From Arthrobacter sp. SLBN-112 (lineage in GTDB: Bacteria; Actinomycetota; Actinomycetes; Actinomycetales; Micrococcaceae), in NCBI RefSeq assembly GCF_006715225.1, contig NZ_VFMU01000001.1, positions 62,001 through 126,000 of the forward strand: a stretch of DNA of 64,000 bases, given 5' to 3'. Positions 50,432 to 59,365 of this stretch are shown piece by piece (positions within the stretch are counted from its first letter, which is position 1; the number at the start of each line of letters is the position of its first letter). The notes beneath the pieces were generated by a model. It had not been told where the DNA came from, did not search any database, and saw only the letters and a program-made list of their open reading frames with translations. A program made the translations under genes and the position numbers.

Positions 50432-50458
50432 AGGTAAATATTTACATGCATCTATGTC
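50421..50458. promoter_or_regulatory. 38-bp ArsR operator and arsR promoter
   Basis: Outer arms GACATAGA (50421-50428) and TCTATGTC (50451-50458) and the inner 12-bp palindrome GTAAATATTTAC (50434-50445) share the centre 50439.5. On the minus strand, TTGCCA (50466-50461) and AAATAT (50443-50438) with a 17-bp spacer make a promoter whose -10 lies inside the dyad. Bound ArsR would cover it. Confidence 0.7.
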
Positions 50459-50551
50459 TCTGGCAACCCCTGACGTGCGACGGGTAGCGCCGCCTCTTGC
50501 GGCCTCTCAAGGGAGGACAAATAGGATGGGGCACATAGTTATTGGCCGCGC

Positions 50552-51343
50552 ATGAAGGGTCGCCCCGTGATCGAAATCCTCACCCCCGCTGAAGTGGACC
50601 GCGCCCGGGAGACCGGCGCCCTGGTGGCTGACATCCTGCAGGCCATGAAGAGCCGCGCCACCGTGGGCACCAACCTCCTGGACATTGACCAGTGGACCAA
50701 GGAGATGATCGCCGAGGCGGGGGCCGAATCCTGCTACGTGGACTATGCGCCCTCCTTCGGCCGCGGCCCCTTCGGCCACTACATCTGCACGGGCGTCAAC
50801 GATGCCGTGCTGCACGGGCTGCCCCACAACTACGCCCTGGCCGACGGCGACCTGCTGACTTTGGACCTCGCCGTCGTCAAGAACGGCATTGCCGCGGACG
50901 CTGCCATCAGCTTCCTCGTGGGCGAATCACAGCCGGCGGAGAGCGTGGCGATGATCGAGGCGACGGAGCGTGCCCTGGCCGCCGGGATCGCCGCGGCCGG
51001 GCCGTCGGCCAAGATCGGTGACATCGCGTACGCCATCGGCCGCGTCCTCATCGACGCGGGCTACCAGGTCAACACGCAGTTCGGCGGCCACGGCATCGGC
51101 TCCACTATGCACCAGGACCCGCACGTGCCCAACACCGGCCGGCCCGGCCGCGGCTTCAAGCTGCGGCCCGGGCTGCTGCTGGCACTCGAGCCATGGATCA
51201 TGGCTGACACGGATGAGTTGGTAACGGACGACGACGGGTGGACGCTTCGAAGCGCCACCGGCTGCAGGACGGCCCACACCGAGCACACCATCGCCATTAC
51301 GGCCGACGGCGCCGAGATCCTGACGCTGCCGACGCAAAAGTAG
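50552..51343 (+). CDS. map: methionine aminopeptidase, type I
   Basis: A 263-residue metallopeptidase removing N-terminal Met. Metal ligands: Asp in LTLDLAVVKNG, Asp in IAADAAISF, His in QFGGHGIG, Glu in LALEPWI and Glu in HTEHTIAI, all present. SYVDYAP-type region reads SCYVDYAPSFGRG. The ATG at 50552 has little upstream signal; GTG at 50567, with AAGGGT 6 nt before it, is an alternative start. Divergent from the arsenic operon. Actinobacteria often have two map genes; this could be the secondary copy. Confidence 0.9.
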   Translation: MKGRPVIEILTPAEVDRARETGALVADILQAMKSRATVGTNLLDIDQWTKEMIAEAGAESCYVDYAPSFGRGPFGHYICTGVNDAVLHGLPHNYALADGDLLTLDLAVVKNGIAADAAISFLVGESQPAESVAMIEATERALAAGIAAAGPSAKIGDIAYAIGRVLIDAGYQVNTQFGGHGIGSTMHQDPHVPNTGRPGRGFKLRPGLLLALEPWIMADTDELVTDDDGWTLRSATGCRTAHTEHTIAITADGAEILTLPTQK

Positions 51344-51398
51344 CGTTGGGTCAGGTCAGCGGCACGGAGTTCTGTGGGCGGGTTTCAGTAAAGCCGGT

Positions 51399-51767
51399 TC
51401 AGTAGAGGTAGACGTCCACGATGAGGGCGGCGAGCGCCGTCAGTTCTGCTGTTGCCGCAACGCTGCGGGGCGCATCGCGGCTGCAGGGCCCGGTCATCAG
51501 GGCCAGAGCCGTGCCGGCAAGGGTGAAGACACCTGTTCCCGTGTCCTGCCAGCTGACCGGAAAGGGCGGGAACGGGAGGTCGTGGGAAAACAGGCCAATG
51601 GCTCCGGTCCAGTTCAGGATGGAATTCCACAGCATGGGCATGAGGAGCGCGGCACCTGCCGCGGTGGCCACGACACCGGCCCGCCGTTCCCTGCGCACCA
51701 GCAGCAGGAGAACCAGCGCGGCAAGGGCAGACAACAGGGCGCCCAGGAACATCGTTGGCAGGCTCAT
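51399..51767 (-). CDS. small four-helix membrane protein of unknown function
   Basis: A 122-residue hydrophobic protein with four predicted helices (FLGALLSALAALVLLLLV, GVVATAAGAALLMPML, TGVFTLAGTALALM, AELTALAALIVDVYLY), separated by RRERRAG and a loop FSHDLPFPPFPVSW. No family is recognised. It converges with map, 55 bp away, and no operon partner is evident. Confidence 0.6.
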   Translation of the reverse strand: MSLPTMFLGALLSALAALVLLLLVRRERRAGVVATAAGAALLMPMLWNSILNWTGAIGLFSHDLPFPPFPVSWQDTGTGVFTLAGTALALMTGPCSRDAPRSVAATAELTALAALIVDVYLY

Positions 51768-51946
51768 CTAGGGCACCGGGTGCTGGACGCCTGAAAACAT
51801 GGGTCCAGTGTAGGACCGGAGGCAGGGCTACGGGTTGCCGGCGACTGAAAGCGATCCGTTCAAAGATCGGCAAGGCCGAGTCCCTGATCGTCCAGACATG
51901 GCAGAAACAGCAGCCGGGAGATGAGGCTGAGGTCCATGGCGGGTTG

Positions 51947-54382
51947 CTAGCGCGTGCCGGCCGGGGCCAGCGGCTGGGCTGCACGGGCGGTGCTGGCCTC
52001 GGGTGTTTCCGGCTGCGGCAGCCGCAGTCTCCTGAGAAGCAGGGCGTTGACGGCGACCAGGAAGCTGGAACCGGACATCGACAAAGCTGCGATTTCCGGG
52101 CTGAGCACGACGCCGGCGAAGGCGAATACCCCGGCGGCGATGGGCAACGCTATCGCGTTGTACCCGACGGCCCAGCCCAGGTTCTGGCGCATTTTGCGCA
52201 GCGTGCCTTTGCCGATCCGCAGCGCGATGGGCACATCCAGCGGATCCGAGCGCATCAGGACGACGTGGGCCGTTTCGATGGCAACATCGGTGCCGGCACC
52301 GATCGCGATGCCGAGATCTGCCTGCGCCAGGGCGGGGGCGTCGTTGACGCCGTCGCCGACCATGGCGACTTTCTTCCCTGTCTTTTGGAGTTCTGCGATC
52401 TTTGCTGATTTGTCCCCGGGGAGCACTTCGGCGATGACGGTGTCAATGCCCAGCTGCCCGGCGATCCTGCGGCCGGTGGCCTCATTGTCACCGGTGAGCA
52501 TGACGACAGTGATCCCGGCTTCATGCAGGGCAGCGACGGCGGCGGCCGCCGTTTCCCTCGCAGCGTCCGCCATTGCGATGACAGCCGCGGGCCGGCCGTC
52601 CACGGCGACGAGCACTGCGGTGCGGCCGGAAGCGGCAAGTTCGTCGCGCACCGCGGCCAGCGGACCGGGATCGATGCCTTCGCCGGCCATGAGTTTGCGG
52701 TTGCCCACGAGCACGCGGTGTCCATCCACTGTTGCGCCGGCGCCGTGGCCGGGAACGTTCAGGAACTCCGACGCCGCAAGCACGGGTACGCCCTGTGCTT
52801 GGGCATGCCGGACCACAGCCGCGGCAAGCGGATGCTCGGATTCCCTTTCGACCGCCGCCACCAGCGCCAACAGTTCGTTCCGGTCAACGCCTTCCACGAC
52901 GACGTCGGTCACTTCCGGTTCGCCCTTGGTGAGGGTGCCGGTCTTGTCCATCACCACGGTCCCGATCCGGGCTGAGACCTCCAGGGCGGTGGCGTTCTTA
53001 AACAGGACCCCCCGTTTGGCACCCAGCCCGGTGCCCACCATGATGGCCGTTGGTGTGGCCAGGCCCAACGCGTCAGGGCAGGTAATCACCACGACGGTGA
53101 TGGCGAACAGCATGGCGGCCTGGAGCCCGGCGCCCAGGGCCAGCCACGCGGCGAACGTGACGGTCCCGCCGATCAGGGCGACCAGTACCAGCCAGAAGGC
53201 GGCCTTATCGGCCAGGCGCTGGCCCGGCGTATTGGAGTTCTGGGCTTCCTGAACGAGGGCCACGATCTGCGCCAGTGCTGTGTCGGATCCGACTTTGGTG
53301 GCCCGGACCCGCATCGTGCCGGTGGTGTTGATGGACGCGCCGATCACTTCCGATCCGACGGTCTTGGTCACCGGCAGACTCTCGCCCGTGACCATGGATT
53401 CATCGACCTCCGACTGGCCCTCTTCGACTTCACCGTCAACGGGGATTTTGGACCCAGGCCGGATCAGCAGCAGGTCCCCGGCCTGGACATCTGAGGTGGG
53501 GATCTCCACCGTCTCACCGTCGCGGATCACGACCGCGGCCGGAGGTGCCAGTTCGAGCAGTGTGCGGATGGCCTCGTTCGCACCGCCGCGGGCACGCATC
53601 TCGAACCAGTGGCCCAGCAGCACAAAGGAAGCCAGGACGGTCGCGGCTTCGTAGAACACCTCGCCGCCGCCGGTAAAGGTGACCCAGACACTGTAGAGCC
53701 AACCGGTGCCCACGGCGATCGCGACCAGGACCATCATGTCCAGCGTCCGGGCCTTCAGTGCCCGGTAGGCGCCGTCGAAGAAAATCCATGCCGAGTAGAA
53801 AATGACCGGTAGGGACAGGATCAGGGCCACGACGTCGTCGCGGAGCCCAAACGGCGTCGGGGCGGTGAAACCGAGCATGTCCCGGCCCATCGGGGACCAG
53901 AGAGTCACGCCAATGCTCAGTACTGCGGCGACCAGGAACCGGTTGCGCATGTCCTTGACCATGTCATCCATCGACATTCCGCCGTGGTGTCCTCCGTGGC
54001 CCATCATGTCCTGGGGAGACCTGGCCATCTCACCGTGTCCGCCCGGGCCGTGGCCGGCGTCATGTTTCATCCCGGCGGTGTCTGCCGCTTCGTCCATGGG
54101 GTAGCAGACGTGGTCGGGAACCGATTCACCCCGGCAGTGGTAGCCGCAATCACGGACCCACCCGGAGATTTGCTCGAGGGAGGTCACTGAGGGGTCAAAG
54201 CTCACGGTCGCGGTCTGCGCCACCGGGTTAGCCTCGACAGCGGCGACTCCGGGCCGCTGAAGCAGTACGCGTTCCACGACTGCTTTGGAGGTCGCCCAGT
54301 GTAGGCCACGGACTTCCACCACGGTGCGCTGCAGCGGCGTGGTCACTGCTGTTCCAGCAGTGGGGGCCCGGTCAGCAGTCAT
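51947..54382 (-). CDS. heavy-metal P1B-type ATPase with CPD motif
   Basis: An 811-residue metal-exporting ATPase. The N-terminal ~15-80 has an HMA-like fold, but its usual CxxC is replaced (HWATS). A Met/His-rich stretch follows ([29 protein letters not shown], ~105-135), as in CopB-type pumps. Catalytic motifs are TGES (~334), DKTGTLT (phosphorylated Asp, ~479), SEHPLA (~515) and GDGVNDAP (~676). The transport site in membrane helix 6 reads [10 protein letters not shown] (~433), where Cu(I) pumps have CPC and CopB-type CPH. Metal specificity is therefore unsure; copper is likely from the neighbours (copZ, DUF305, DUF2933). Confidence 0.88.
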   Translation of the reverse strand: MTADRAPTAGTAVTTPLQRTVVEVRGLHWATSKAVVERVLLQRPGVAAVEANPVAQTATVSFDPSVTSLEQISGWVRDCGYHCRGESVPDHVCYPMDEAADTAGMKHDAGHGPGGHGEMARSPQDMMGHGGHHGGMSMDDMVKDMRNRFLVAAVLSIGVTLWSPMGRDMLGFTAPTPFGLRDDVVALILSLPVIFYSAWIFFDGAYRALKARTLDMMVLVAIAVGTGWLYSVWVTFTGGGEVFYEAATVLASFVLLGHWFEMRARGGANEAIRTLLELAPPAAVVIRDGETVEIPTSDVQAGDLLLIRPGSKIPVDGEVEEGQSEVDESMVTGESLPVTKTVGSEVIGASINTTGTMRVRATKVGSDTALAQIVALVQEAQNSNTPGQRLADKAAFWLVLVALIGGTVTFAAWLALGAGLQAAMLFAITVVVITCPDALGLATPTAIMVGTGLGAKRGVLFKNATALEVSARIGTVVMDKTGTLTKGEPEVTDVVVEGVDRNELLALVAAVERESEHPLAAAVVRHAQAQGVPVLAASEFLNVPGHGAGATVDGHRVLVGNRKLMAGEGIDPGPLAAVRDELAASGRTAVLVAVDGRPAAVIAMADAARETAAAAVAALHEAGITVVMLTGDNEATGRRIAGQLGIDTVIAEVLPGDKSAKIAELQKTGKKVAMVGDGVNDAPALAQADLGIAIGAGTDVAIETAHVVLMRSDPLDVPIALRIGKGTLRKMRQNLGWAVGYNAIALPIAAGVFAFAGVVLSPEIAALSMSGSSFLVAVNALLLRRLRLPQPETPEASTARAAQPLAPAGTR

Positions 54383-54445
54383 GATGAATCCTTACCCATG
54401 GATAACCTGGCAGGGCCGTATCTGCCCTGCGGATACCCGGATCGG

Positions 54446-54580
54446 TCATGCTCCACGGGCGCGCCGGAGCACGGTGAAGCGGGCGGTGTACTCGCTGATG
54501 ACGGCTCCCCCAAACAGGACAACGCTCACCCCCATCAGGATGTAGCCCCAGACGCCCATGTTCCCGTCCCAATACATCAT
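54446..54580 (-). CDS. 44-residue membrane protein of the metal island
   Basis: A very short gene with a strong AGGAGG 8 nt before ATG 54580. It encodes MMYWDGNMGVWGYILMG, a hydrophobic helix and ISEYTARFTVLRRARGA. Met/Trp-rich ends on one helix are common among small proteins near copper pumps. It starts upstream of the P1B ATPase on the same strand, 63 bp from it, and may be co-expressed. No named family. Confidence 0.6.
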   Translation of the reverse strand: MMYWDGNMGVWGYILMGVSVVLFGGAVISEYTARFTVLRRARGA

Positions 54581-54724
54581 CGCTGTTTCCTCCTGCACGC
54601 GGGACACACCAGCGGCGCCTTGCCCCACTATCGTCCCGCCCGGTCTGGGAGGTCAGAGTCTTTGGTCCCTCGCCCGGCCAGCCCTCCGTCTGCAGCGCCC
54701 ATCCCGCTCATCGCACCTCTTGGC

Positions 54725-55402
54725 TCAAAGGGTGAGCTGGCGCAGGTGGCATTGCTGGATCAACCCGACGGCTTCATCGATGTCGTCGGTGCACTGCAGC
54801 AGCCGGATGTCATCGGGGGCGATGAAGCCCTGGTCCTGGAGGCGTTCCCGGGTCCATGCCATGAGGCCGGCCCAATGCCCGGTTCCGATCAGGATCACGG
54901 GGAATTCATGGATTTTTCCGGTCTGGACAAGAGTCAGTGCCTCAAAGAGTTCATCCAGGGTGCCGAACCCGCCGGGAAGGACGACGAAGGCTGAGGCGTA
55001 CCTGACGAACATGAGTTTTCTCGCGAAGAAGTACCGGAAGGTCATGGACGCGTCCAGGTAGGGGTTGAGCGATTGTTCGTGTCGGAGTTCGATGCCGAGA
55101 CCGATAGAGGTTCCGCCGGCCTCCGTGGCGCCACGGTTGGCCGCTTCCATCAGGCCCGGGCCTCCTCCGGTGATCACCGCGAACCCTGCTTCGGCAAACC
55201 GTGCCCCCATCGTCCGCGCGGCTGCGTACCGCGGATCGTCCGGTGCGGGGCGGGCTGATCCAAACACAGCCACAGCCTTGCCCAGCCGGCCTGAGAGCAG
55301 GCGGAAACCGGCGTCGATTTCTGTGCTGATCCGTTCCATCCGGGCAGGGTCATCGGCCGGGTCAGCCAACGCTGCCAGCAGTTCCTCGTCCGTCATCCTC
55401 AT
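54725..55402 (-). CDS. LOG-family (TIGR00730) Rossmann-fold protein
   Basis: A 225-residue enzyme of the lysine-decarboxylase-like/LOG family, which hydrolyses nucleoside 5'-monophosphates to bases (cytokinin riboside phosphoribohydrolase in plants). AVFGSARP, ITGGGPGLMEAANRGATEAGG and the signature VLPGGFGTLDELFEALTLVQ (PGGxGTxxE) are all present. ATG at 55402 overlaps the stop of the ABC ATPase by 4 bp, so it is translated with the exporter genes. A role beside a metal exporter is unexplained. Confidence 0.88.
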   Translation of the reverse strand: MRMTDEELLAALADPADDPARMERISTEIDAGFRLLSGRLGKAVAVFGSARPAPDDPRYAAARTMGARFAEAGFAVITGGGPGLMEAANRGATEAGGTSIGLGIELRHEQSLNPYLDASMTFRYFFARKLMFVRYASAFVVLPGGFGTLDELFEALTLVQTGKIHEFPVILIGTGHWAGLMAWTRERLQDQGFIAPDDIRLLQCTDDIDEAVGLIQQCHLRQLTL

Positions 55403-56130
55403 GCCGGTGCTGCTGCTTCCGGGTGCATGCGGCAGTGCAGGTCGTGTTCCCCGCGTTCTTCCATTGTGAGGCGTCCATCCTCGATGGTGATGACCCGTTT
55501 GGCGGCTGTCCGGAGGCGCTGGTCATGGCTGACGATGATGACGGCCCGGTCTTCCCGGCAGGCCGTTTCACACAGGAGCAAGGTCACGTCCTGGCCGGTC
55601 TTCGCGTCCAGGTTGGCGGTGGGTTCGTCGGCGAGGATCAGCCGGGGGTCGTTCGCGAGGGACCGGGCAATCGCGACGCGTTGCTTCTCCCCTCCGGAGA
55701 GGTCCCGGGGCAGGTTCCGCAGCCGGTGTCCGAGCTGGAGCTGTTCCAGGGCCGCACGGGCTTTGGTCCTGGCTTGTTTCCGGGGCACCCCTGCGGTGAG
55801 CAGGGGCATCATGACATTTTCCTCCGCGGTCAGGGCCGAGAGCAGGTTGAAGGTCTGGAAGACGAACCCGAATTCACGCAGCCGCAGCCGGGACAGCTGC
55901 CCCGGTCCCAGGGTGGAGGTGTCCTGCCCGGAGATGAGGATCCGCCCGGTCGTGGGGGACATGAGGGTGCCGATCATGGACAGCAGGGTTGTCTTTCCGG
56001 ACCCGGAGGGGCCCATCACGAGCACAATTTCCCCGGCGTCAATGCTGAGGGATACGTGGTCCACGGCGGTCACGGCCGTGTGCCCGGCACCGAAGGTCTT
56101 GGACACGTCCTGGACGGCGACAACGCTCAT
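55399..56130 (-). CDS. MacB/LolD-like ABC transporter ATPase
   Basis: A 243-residue ATP-binding subunit. Walker A is GPSGSGKTTLLSMIG (~37), the Q-loop VFQTFNLL, the signature LSGGEKQRVAIARSL and Walker B RLILADEPTANLD. The family is that of MacB, LolD and FtsE exporters. The ATG at 56130 overlaps the permease stop by 4 bp. The last ~25 residues (TMEERGEHDLHCRMHPEAAAPA) hold His and Cys residues not typical of the family. Works with the permease at 56127. Confidence 0.9.
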   Translation of the reverse strand: MSVVAVQDVSKTFGAGHTAVTAVDHVSLSIDAGEIVLVMGPSGSGKTTLLSMIGTLMSPTTGRILISGQDTSTLGPGQLSRLRLREFGFVFQTFNLLSALTAEENVMMPLLTAGVPRKQARTKARAALEQLQLGHRLRNLPRDLSGGEKQRVAIARSLANDPRLILADEPTANLDAKTGQDVTLLLCETACREDRAVIIVSHDQRLRTAAKRVITIEDGRLTMEERGEHDLHCRMHPEAAAPA

Positions 56131-57233
56131 GCGCGGAACACCTCCGCCGGGTCGATACGGGCCAGCCGCCGGACCGGCAGCAGTGAGGACACCACGGCCA
56201 TGACCACGGTGACGCCGAAGATCCAAGCGGCATCGAACCACCGGATTTCCGTGATGAATTCCGGGACGTAGTTTCCCGCGGCAGCATTGACGGCCAGGGC
56301 CAGGGCCGCTCCCACGAGATACCCGAGCACGGCCGCGGTGACGGCCTGCTCCACCACGACGGCGTAGAGCTGGCGGTTGCTCACCCCGATGGCCTTCAGG
56401 ACCCCGTATTCGCGGGCCTTTTCGATGGTCGAGGTGAAAATGGTCAGTCCGATCACGGTCATGCCCACGGCGATCCCGATCAGCAGCAGCACCAGGATGA
56501 TCGGCAGGAAGGTGTCCCGGACGATGTTCGTGTTGTTCTCCACGAACCTCTCCTTGGTGATCGCATCGACCGCCGGGTTAGCCTCGATCCGGGACGCGAC
56601 CCCTGCCGCGTCGGTGCCGTCCTTGACAGTGACGAGGAAAAAGTTGGTGGCTCCGGGCAGCTGGAGGATGCTTTCGGCATCGTCTTTGGTGGCGAACGCG
56701 AAGGAGAAGCTGAGAATGTATCCGCCCTCGGAATAGCCGGACACTTTCAGTTCCCTGCCGGCGACCGGGATGGTGTCTCCGATCCTGATGTTCTCGCTGC
56801 GTGCGACCACCCGGTCGATGATGATTTCGCCCTTGTCCGGGACGGCCTTGCCTTCGACGACCCGGGCGGGGGCGCCGACGTTGTTCTCCGTGTCGTCAGC
56901 GATGACGTAGAGGTTGATGTCCTTGCCGTTGTGCGCGAAGGCCACGCGGCGCCCGCTGAACGGTTTGGCGGTGGCAACCCCGGGAACGCCGGTGAGGAAA
57001 TCCCTGACGGTCAGGGGCAGCACGGACGGGGTGTGGAACATGTCCGTCGCGCCGGTCTGGGTGATCCAGTAATCCGCAGGAACGGTGCGGATGTACTCGC
57101 CGATCTTGTTGCTCCAGCCCTGGTACAGGCCCTGGATGCTCATGATCAGCAGCACGCTGAACGCCACCCCGCCGACGCTGATCAGCAGCCGGGTCTTTTC
57201 CTGCACCAGGTTCTTTATGGCCAGGAACAGCAT
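56127..57233 (-). CDS. MacB-like ABC transporter permease
   Basis: A 368-residue permease: one N-terminal helix (LLISVGGVAFSVLLIMSIQG), a ~200-residue periplasmic-type domain and three C-terminal helices (PIILVLLLIGIAVGMTVIGLT, VTAAVLGYLVGAALALAV, WIFGVTVVMAVVSSLLPV), the MacB/FtsX topology. ATG at 57233 with GGGAAG upstream. First gene of the ABC-LOG unit, 37 bp after the methyltransferase-like gene. The substrate is unknown; as it sits in a metal island, export of a lipid, peptide or metal chelate is possible. Confidence 0.88.
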   Translation of the reverse strand: MLFLAIKNLVQEKTRLLISVGGVAFSVLLIMSIQGLYQGWSNKIGEYIRTVPADYWITQTGATDMFHTPSVLPLTVRDFLTGVPGVATAKPFSGRRVAFAHNGKDINLYVIADDTENNVGAPARVVEGKAVPDKGEIIIDRVVARSENIRIGDTIPVAGRELKVSGYSEGGYILSFSFAFATKDDAESILQLPGATNFFLVTVKDGTDAAGVASRIEANPAVDAITKERFVENNTNIVRDTFLPIILVLLLIGIAVGMTVIGLTIFTSTIEKAREYGVLKAIGVSNRQLYAVVVEQAVTAAVLGYLVGAALALAVNAAAGNYVPEFITEIRWFDAAWIFGVTVVMAVVSSLLPVRRLARIDPAEVFRA

Positions 57234-57270
57234 GGCGCCACTTCCCGGGCTGCCTCCGGCCGCCCGGGCA

Positions 57271-57945
57271 TTACAGCCCCTCCTGGGGTGCCGGCCCTCC
57301 ACTGCCTGCGGTCCGCCGTCCCACCCGCGGGACGAACCCGGGGACCTGGCGCCGGTAGGCGGCGTACTCCTCGCCGAACTCAGCCTCCATCATCCGTTCT
57401 TCGCTCCGGGCGAGGCGCAGGTACACGATGACCAGGACCGGGAACATGAGAAGGGTCAGCAGCGTGGGCCACTGCAGCAGGAACCCGGCCATGATGATCA
57501 GGAATCCCACGTATTGCGGGTGTCGGATCCTGCCGTAGGGGCCCGTGACGGCGAGGCGGTGGTCCCGTTGGGCCGCGAAGAGAACCTGCCAGGACAGGTA
57601 GAGCAGGATGAACCCTGCCGCGATCAGCACGTTGCTGAGCAGGTGCAGCGGGCTCAAGTGCGGATCGCCCTGCCAGCCGGTCAGGTCCTCCCACAGATGC
57701 CCAGAGTTATGGGTCAGCAGATCCAGGCCCGGGATACTGTTCCCCAACCAGCCGGACAGCACATATATGGTCAGCGGGAAGCCGTACATCTCGGTGAACA
57801 GCGCAACGATGAACGCGGAGAATCCGCCCAGCGCCCGCCAGTCCAGCCTGGTCCTGGGCCGGACGAAACTGAAGGCGAAGATGATGAACACGGCCGAATT
57901 GATGATGACCAGCCACCACAGGTTATAGCCGTAGTCAGTGGACAT
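57271..57945 (-). CDS. ICMT-like membrane methyltransferase family protein
   Basis: A 224-residue membrane protein with about five helices. The C-terminal part has the isoprenylcysteine-methyltransferase/NnrU-like core: VTGPYGRIRHPQYVGFLIIMAG (SAM-binding RHPQY), then LARSEERMMEAEFGEEYAAYRRQVPGF. ATG at 57945 lies inside the end of the DUF2933 gene (11-bp overlap). Such proteins often lie in copper/heavy-metal clusters; methyl acceptor unknown. Confidence 0.85.
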   Translation of the reverse strand: MSTDYGYNLWWLVIINSAVFIIFAFSFVRPRTRLDWRALGGFSAFIVALFTEMYGFPLTIYVLSGWLGNSIPGLDLLTHNSGHLWEDLTGWQGDPHLSPLHLLSNVLIAAGFILLYLSWQVLFAAQRDHRLAVTGPYGRIRHPQYVGFLIIMAGFLLQWPTLLTLLMFPVLVIVYLRLARSEERMMEAEFGEEYAAYRRQVPGFVPRVGRRTAGSGGPAPQEGL

Positions 57946-58222
57946 GGCCGGCACCGCCCCAGGGGCGGGCAGGCCCTTCCGGGGCTTGCTGCCCGCCGTG
58001 CCCCTGATGCGTGGAGCCCCCGTGTCCGCCATGGCCATGGCCGCCATGCCCGAACATGCAAAAACCCATCACCAGCACCACCCCCAGGTAGGGCAGCGCA
58101 TCCAGGACATGGAGCCAGTGGTTGGAGATCAGATACACGGCGGCCACCGCAATGAGGACGGTCAGCAGGCCCTGCGTCCAGGGCCGGGGCGGGACGTGCC
58201 CCGGGGCAGGAAAAGTGCTCAT
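57935..58222 (-). CDS. DUF2933 small membrane protein, His-rich tail
   Basis: A 95-residue protein with two helices (GLLTVLIAVAAVYLISNHW, LDALPYLGVVLVMGFCMFGH) and a Gly/His-rich tail (GHGGHGHGGHGGSTHQGHGG), the DUF2933 pattern. The tail could bind Cu or Zn. ATG at 58222 has a weak ribosome site. It overlaps the methyltransferase-like gene by 11 bp and is divergent from copZ. Confidence 0.8.
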   Translation of the reverse strand: MSTFPAPGHVPPRPWTQGLLTVLIAVAAVYLISNHWLHVLDALPYLGVVLVMGFCMFGHGGHGHGGHGGSTHQGHGGQQAPEGPARPWGGAGHVH

Positions 58223-58258
58223 GCCACAAAGTGTCAGGCCGAGACGGCCGGACGGGTA

Positions 58259-58563
58259 GTGCCCAACGTCCCACAGGGCTGCAGCTGCTGCTCCCCGGCA
58301 GCGGAAACGCGCCCGGTGGCCTCCACCCACGCGCGGCCGGCGGCCCAGGCATCCCGTGCCCAGTACGCCGTGGAAGGGCTGACCTGCGGGCAATGTGTCC
58401 GGACCGTTGAACAGGCGTCTCCGGGGTAGCCGGAGTTGAGTCGGCAACGGTGGACCTGGTGCCGGGCGGCACGTCGCGGCTGACCATCACCGGCACCGCG
58501 GAACGGGAGGCGCTGGCCGAAGCCATCAGCTCCTCCGGCTACGTCCTGGCAGGCGCGAACTAG
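58259..58563 (+). pseudogene. copZ: CopZ-like copper chaperone, frameshifted
   Basis: The rebuilt ~101-residue protein has an N-terminal CSCCS segment and an HMA domain: YAVEGLTCGQCVRTVEQA (CxxC metal site), then VSGVAGVESATVDLV and a C-terminal AISSSGYVLAGAN. The two halves lie in different frames; adding one G near 58417 (GCGGTC for GCGTC) restores the frame. As written, translation stops at 58437-58439 after EQASPG. GTG at 58259 with GGACGGG upstream is the likely start. Divergent from DUF2933 by 36 bp. A true frameshift would remove the chaperone from the island; an assembly error is equally possible. Confidence 0.75.
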
Positions 58564-58627
58564 CCCTGCGTACGCACGCGAGCCGCGGGCATACGGATGA
58601 ACACCGGATGCCCGCGGCCCGGGCTGG

Positions 58628-59089
58628 TTAATGGCCCGGGTGATCGGTGTGGTCCACAGCCGGCGCCGGAGAAGGTGTTGTCACGTCCCCTTCGGCGCCG
58701 CTGATGGCCGGGCCGATGACGAATGCGGACAGGGAGAACATGGCGGCGAAGACCAGCAGACCCACGGCCGGCGCAACCCAGCTGCCGAATCGCCGGTAGA
58801 GACGGATCAGCATGGGAACGGAGGCCAGCAGCCCGAGCGCTCCGAACAGTGCGGTGCCGCCCGATCCTGCCACGAACGCGGTCCCTGCCAGCAGCCCTAT
58901 GTGGTGCAGGACGTGCGGCAGGAGCCCCATGACCAGGCCGACCGCGCCAACGACCGTGTGCCACATGCTCTGGAGCCTGCCCCGGACGGTCCGCCCGGCA
59001 ACCGGCCCGCCACGGGGGGCGGCAGGCGGATGCACATGCGAGGCGTGATCACCGGTCACGGCCGTTGCCGCGCCTCCGTGAGAGCCCAT
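58628..59089 (-). CDS. membrane protein of the copper island, unknown function
   Basis: A 153-residue protein; from MWHTVVGAVGLVMGLLPHVLHHIGLLAGTAF onward (residue ~42) it has three helices with a conserved-looking HVLHH pair, then LIRLYRRFGSW and a last helix FAAMFSLSAFVIGPAISG, ending in a His/Asp tail (VDHTDHPGH). The first ~40 residues look unrelated and overlap the end of a Usp fragment in another frame; the true start may be the internal ATG. No named family. Confidence 0.6.
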   Translation of the reverse strand: MGSHGGAATAVTGDHASHVHPPAAPRGGPVAGRTVRGRLQSMWHTVVGAVGLVMGLLPHVLHHIGLLAGTAFVAGSGGTALFGALGLLASVPMLIRLYRRFGSWVAPAVGLLVFAAMFSLSAFVIGPAISGAEGDVTTPSPAPAVDHTDHPGH

Positions 59090-59160
59090 TCCAGCGCAAC
59101 GCGGGAGGAGGCGGAGCCATCCACCCCGGCCAGAATCCTGAATTCTTCATCGCCACCCAT
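59056..59160 (-). pseudogene. N-terminal fragment of a universal stress protein
   Basis: ATG 59160, with GGAGGG upstream, begins 34 codons reading FRILAGVDGSASSRVALEWA, the first strand and helix of UspA proteins (VDGSxxSxxAL), and then hits a stop. Normal Usp domains are ~140 residues. The next gene starts inside it in another frame. Remnant of a recombined gene, or a short leader peptide now coupling translation of the membrane protein. Confidence 0.55.
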
Positions 59161-59365
59161 GACTGGCGCCCTCCGCGTGGTTCTTCACAGCTGCTGCCCT
59201 AGTGTCTTCTGCGCCTGTTTTTCGGCGCAAGGGCCTTAGTTCCCTGCATGAGGACCGGTCCGGGCTGAAACCGGATCCGGCGCAGGCCCGTCGTATGGGA
59301 CGGCGCCCTGGCACGCTGCCGGTAATCTTGAAACCAAAGACCTCAAGGAAGGGAGGAGGACCGTC

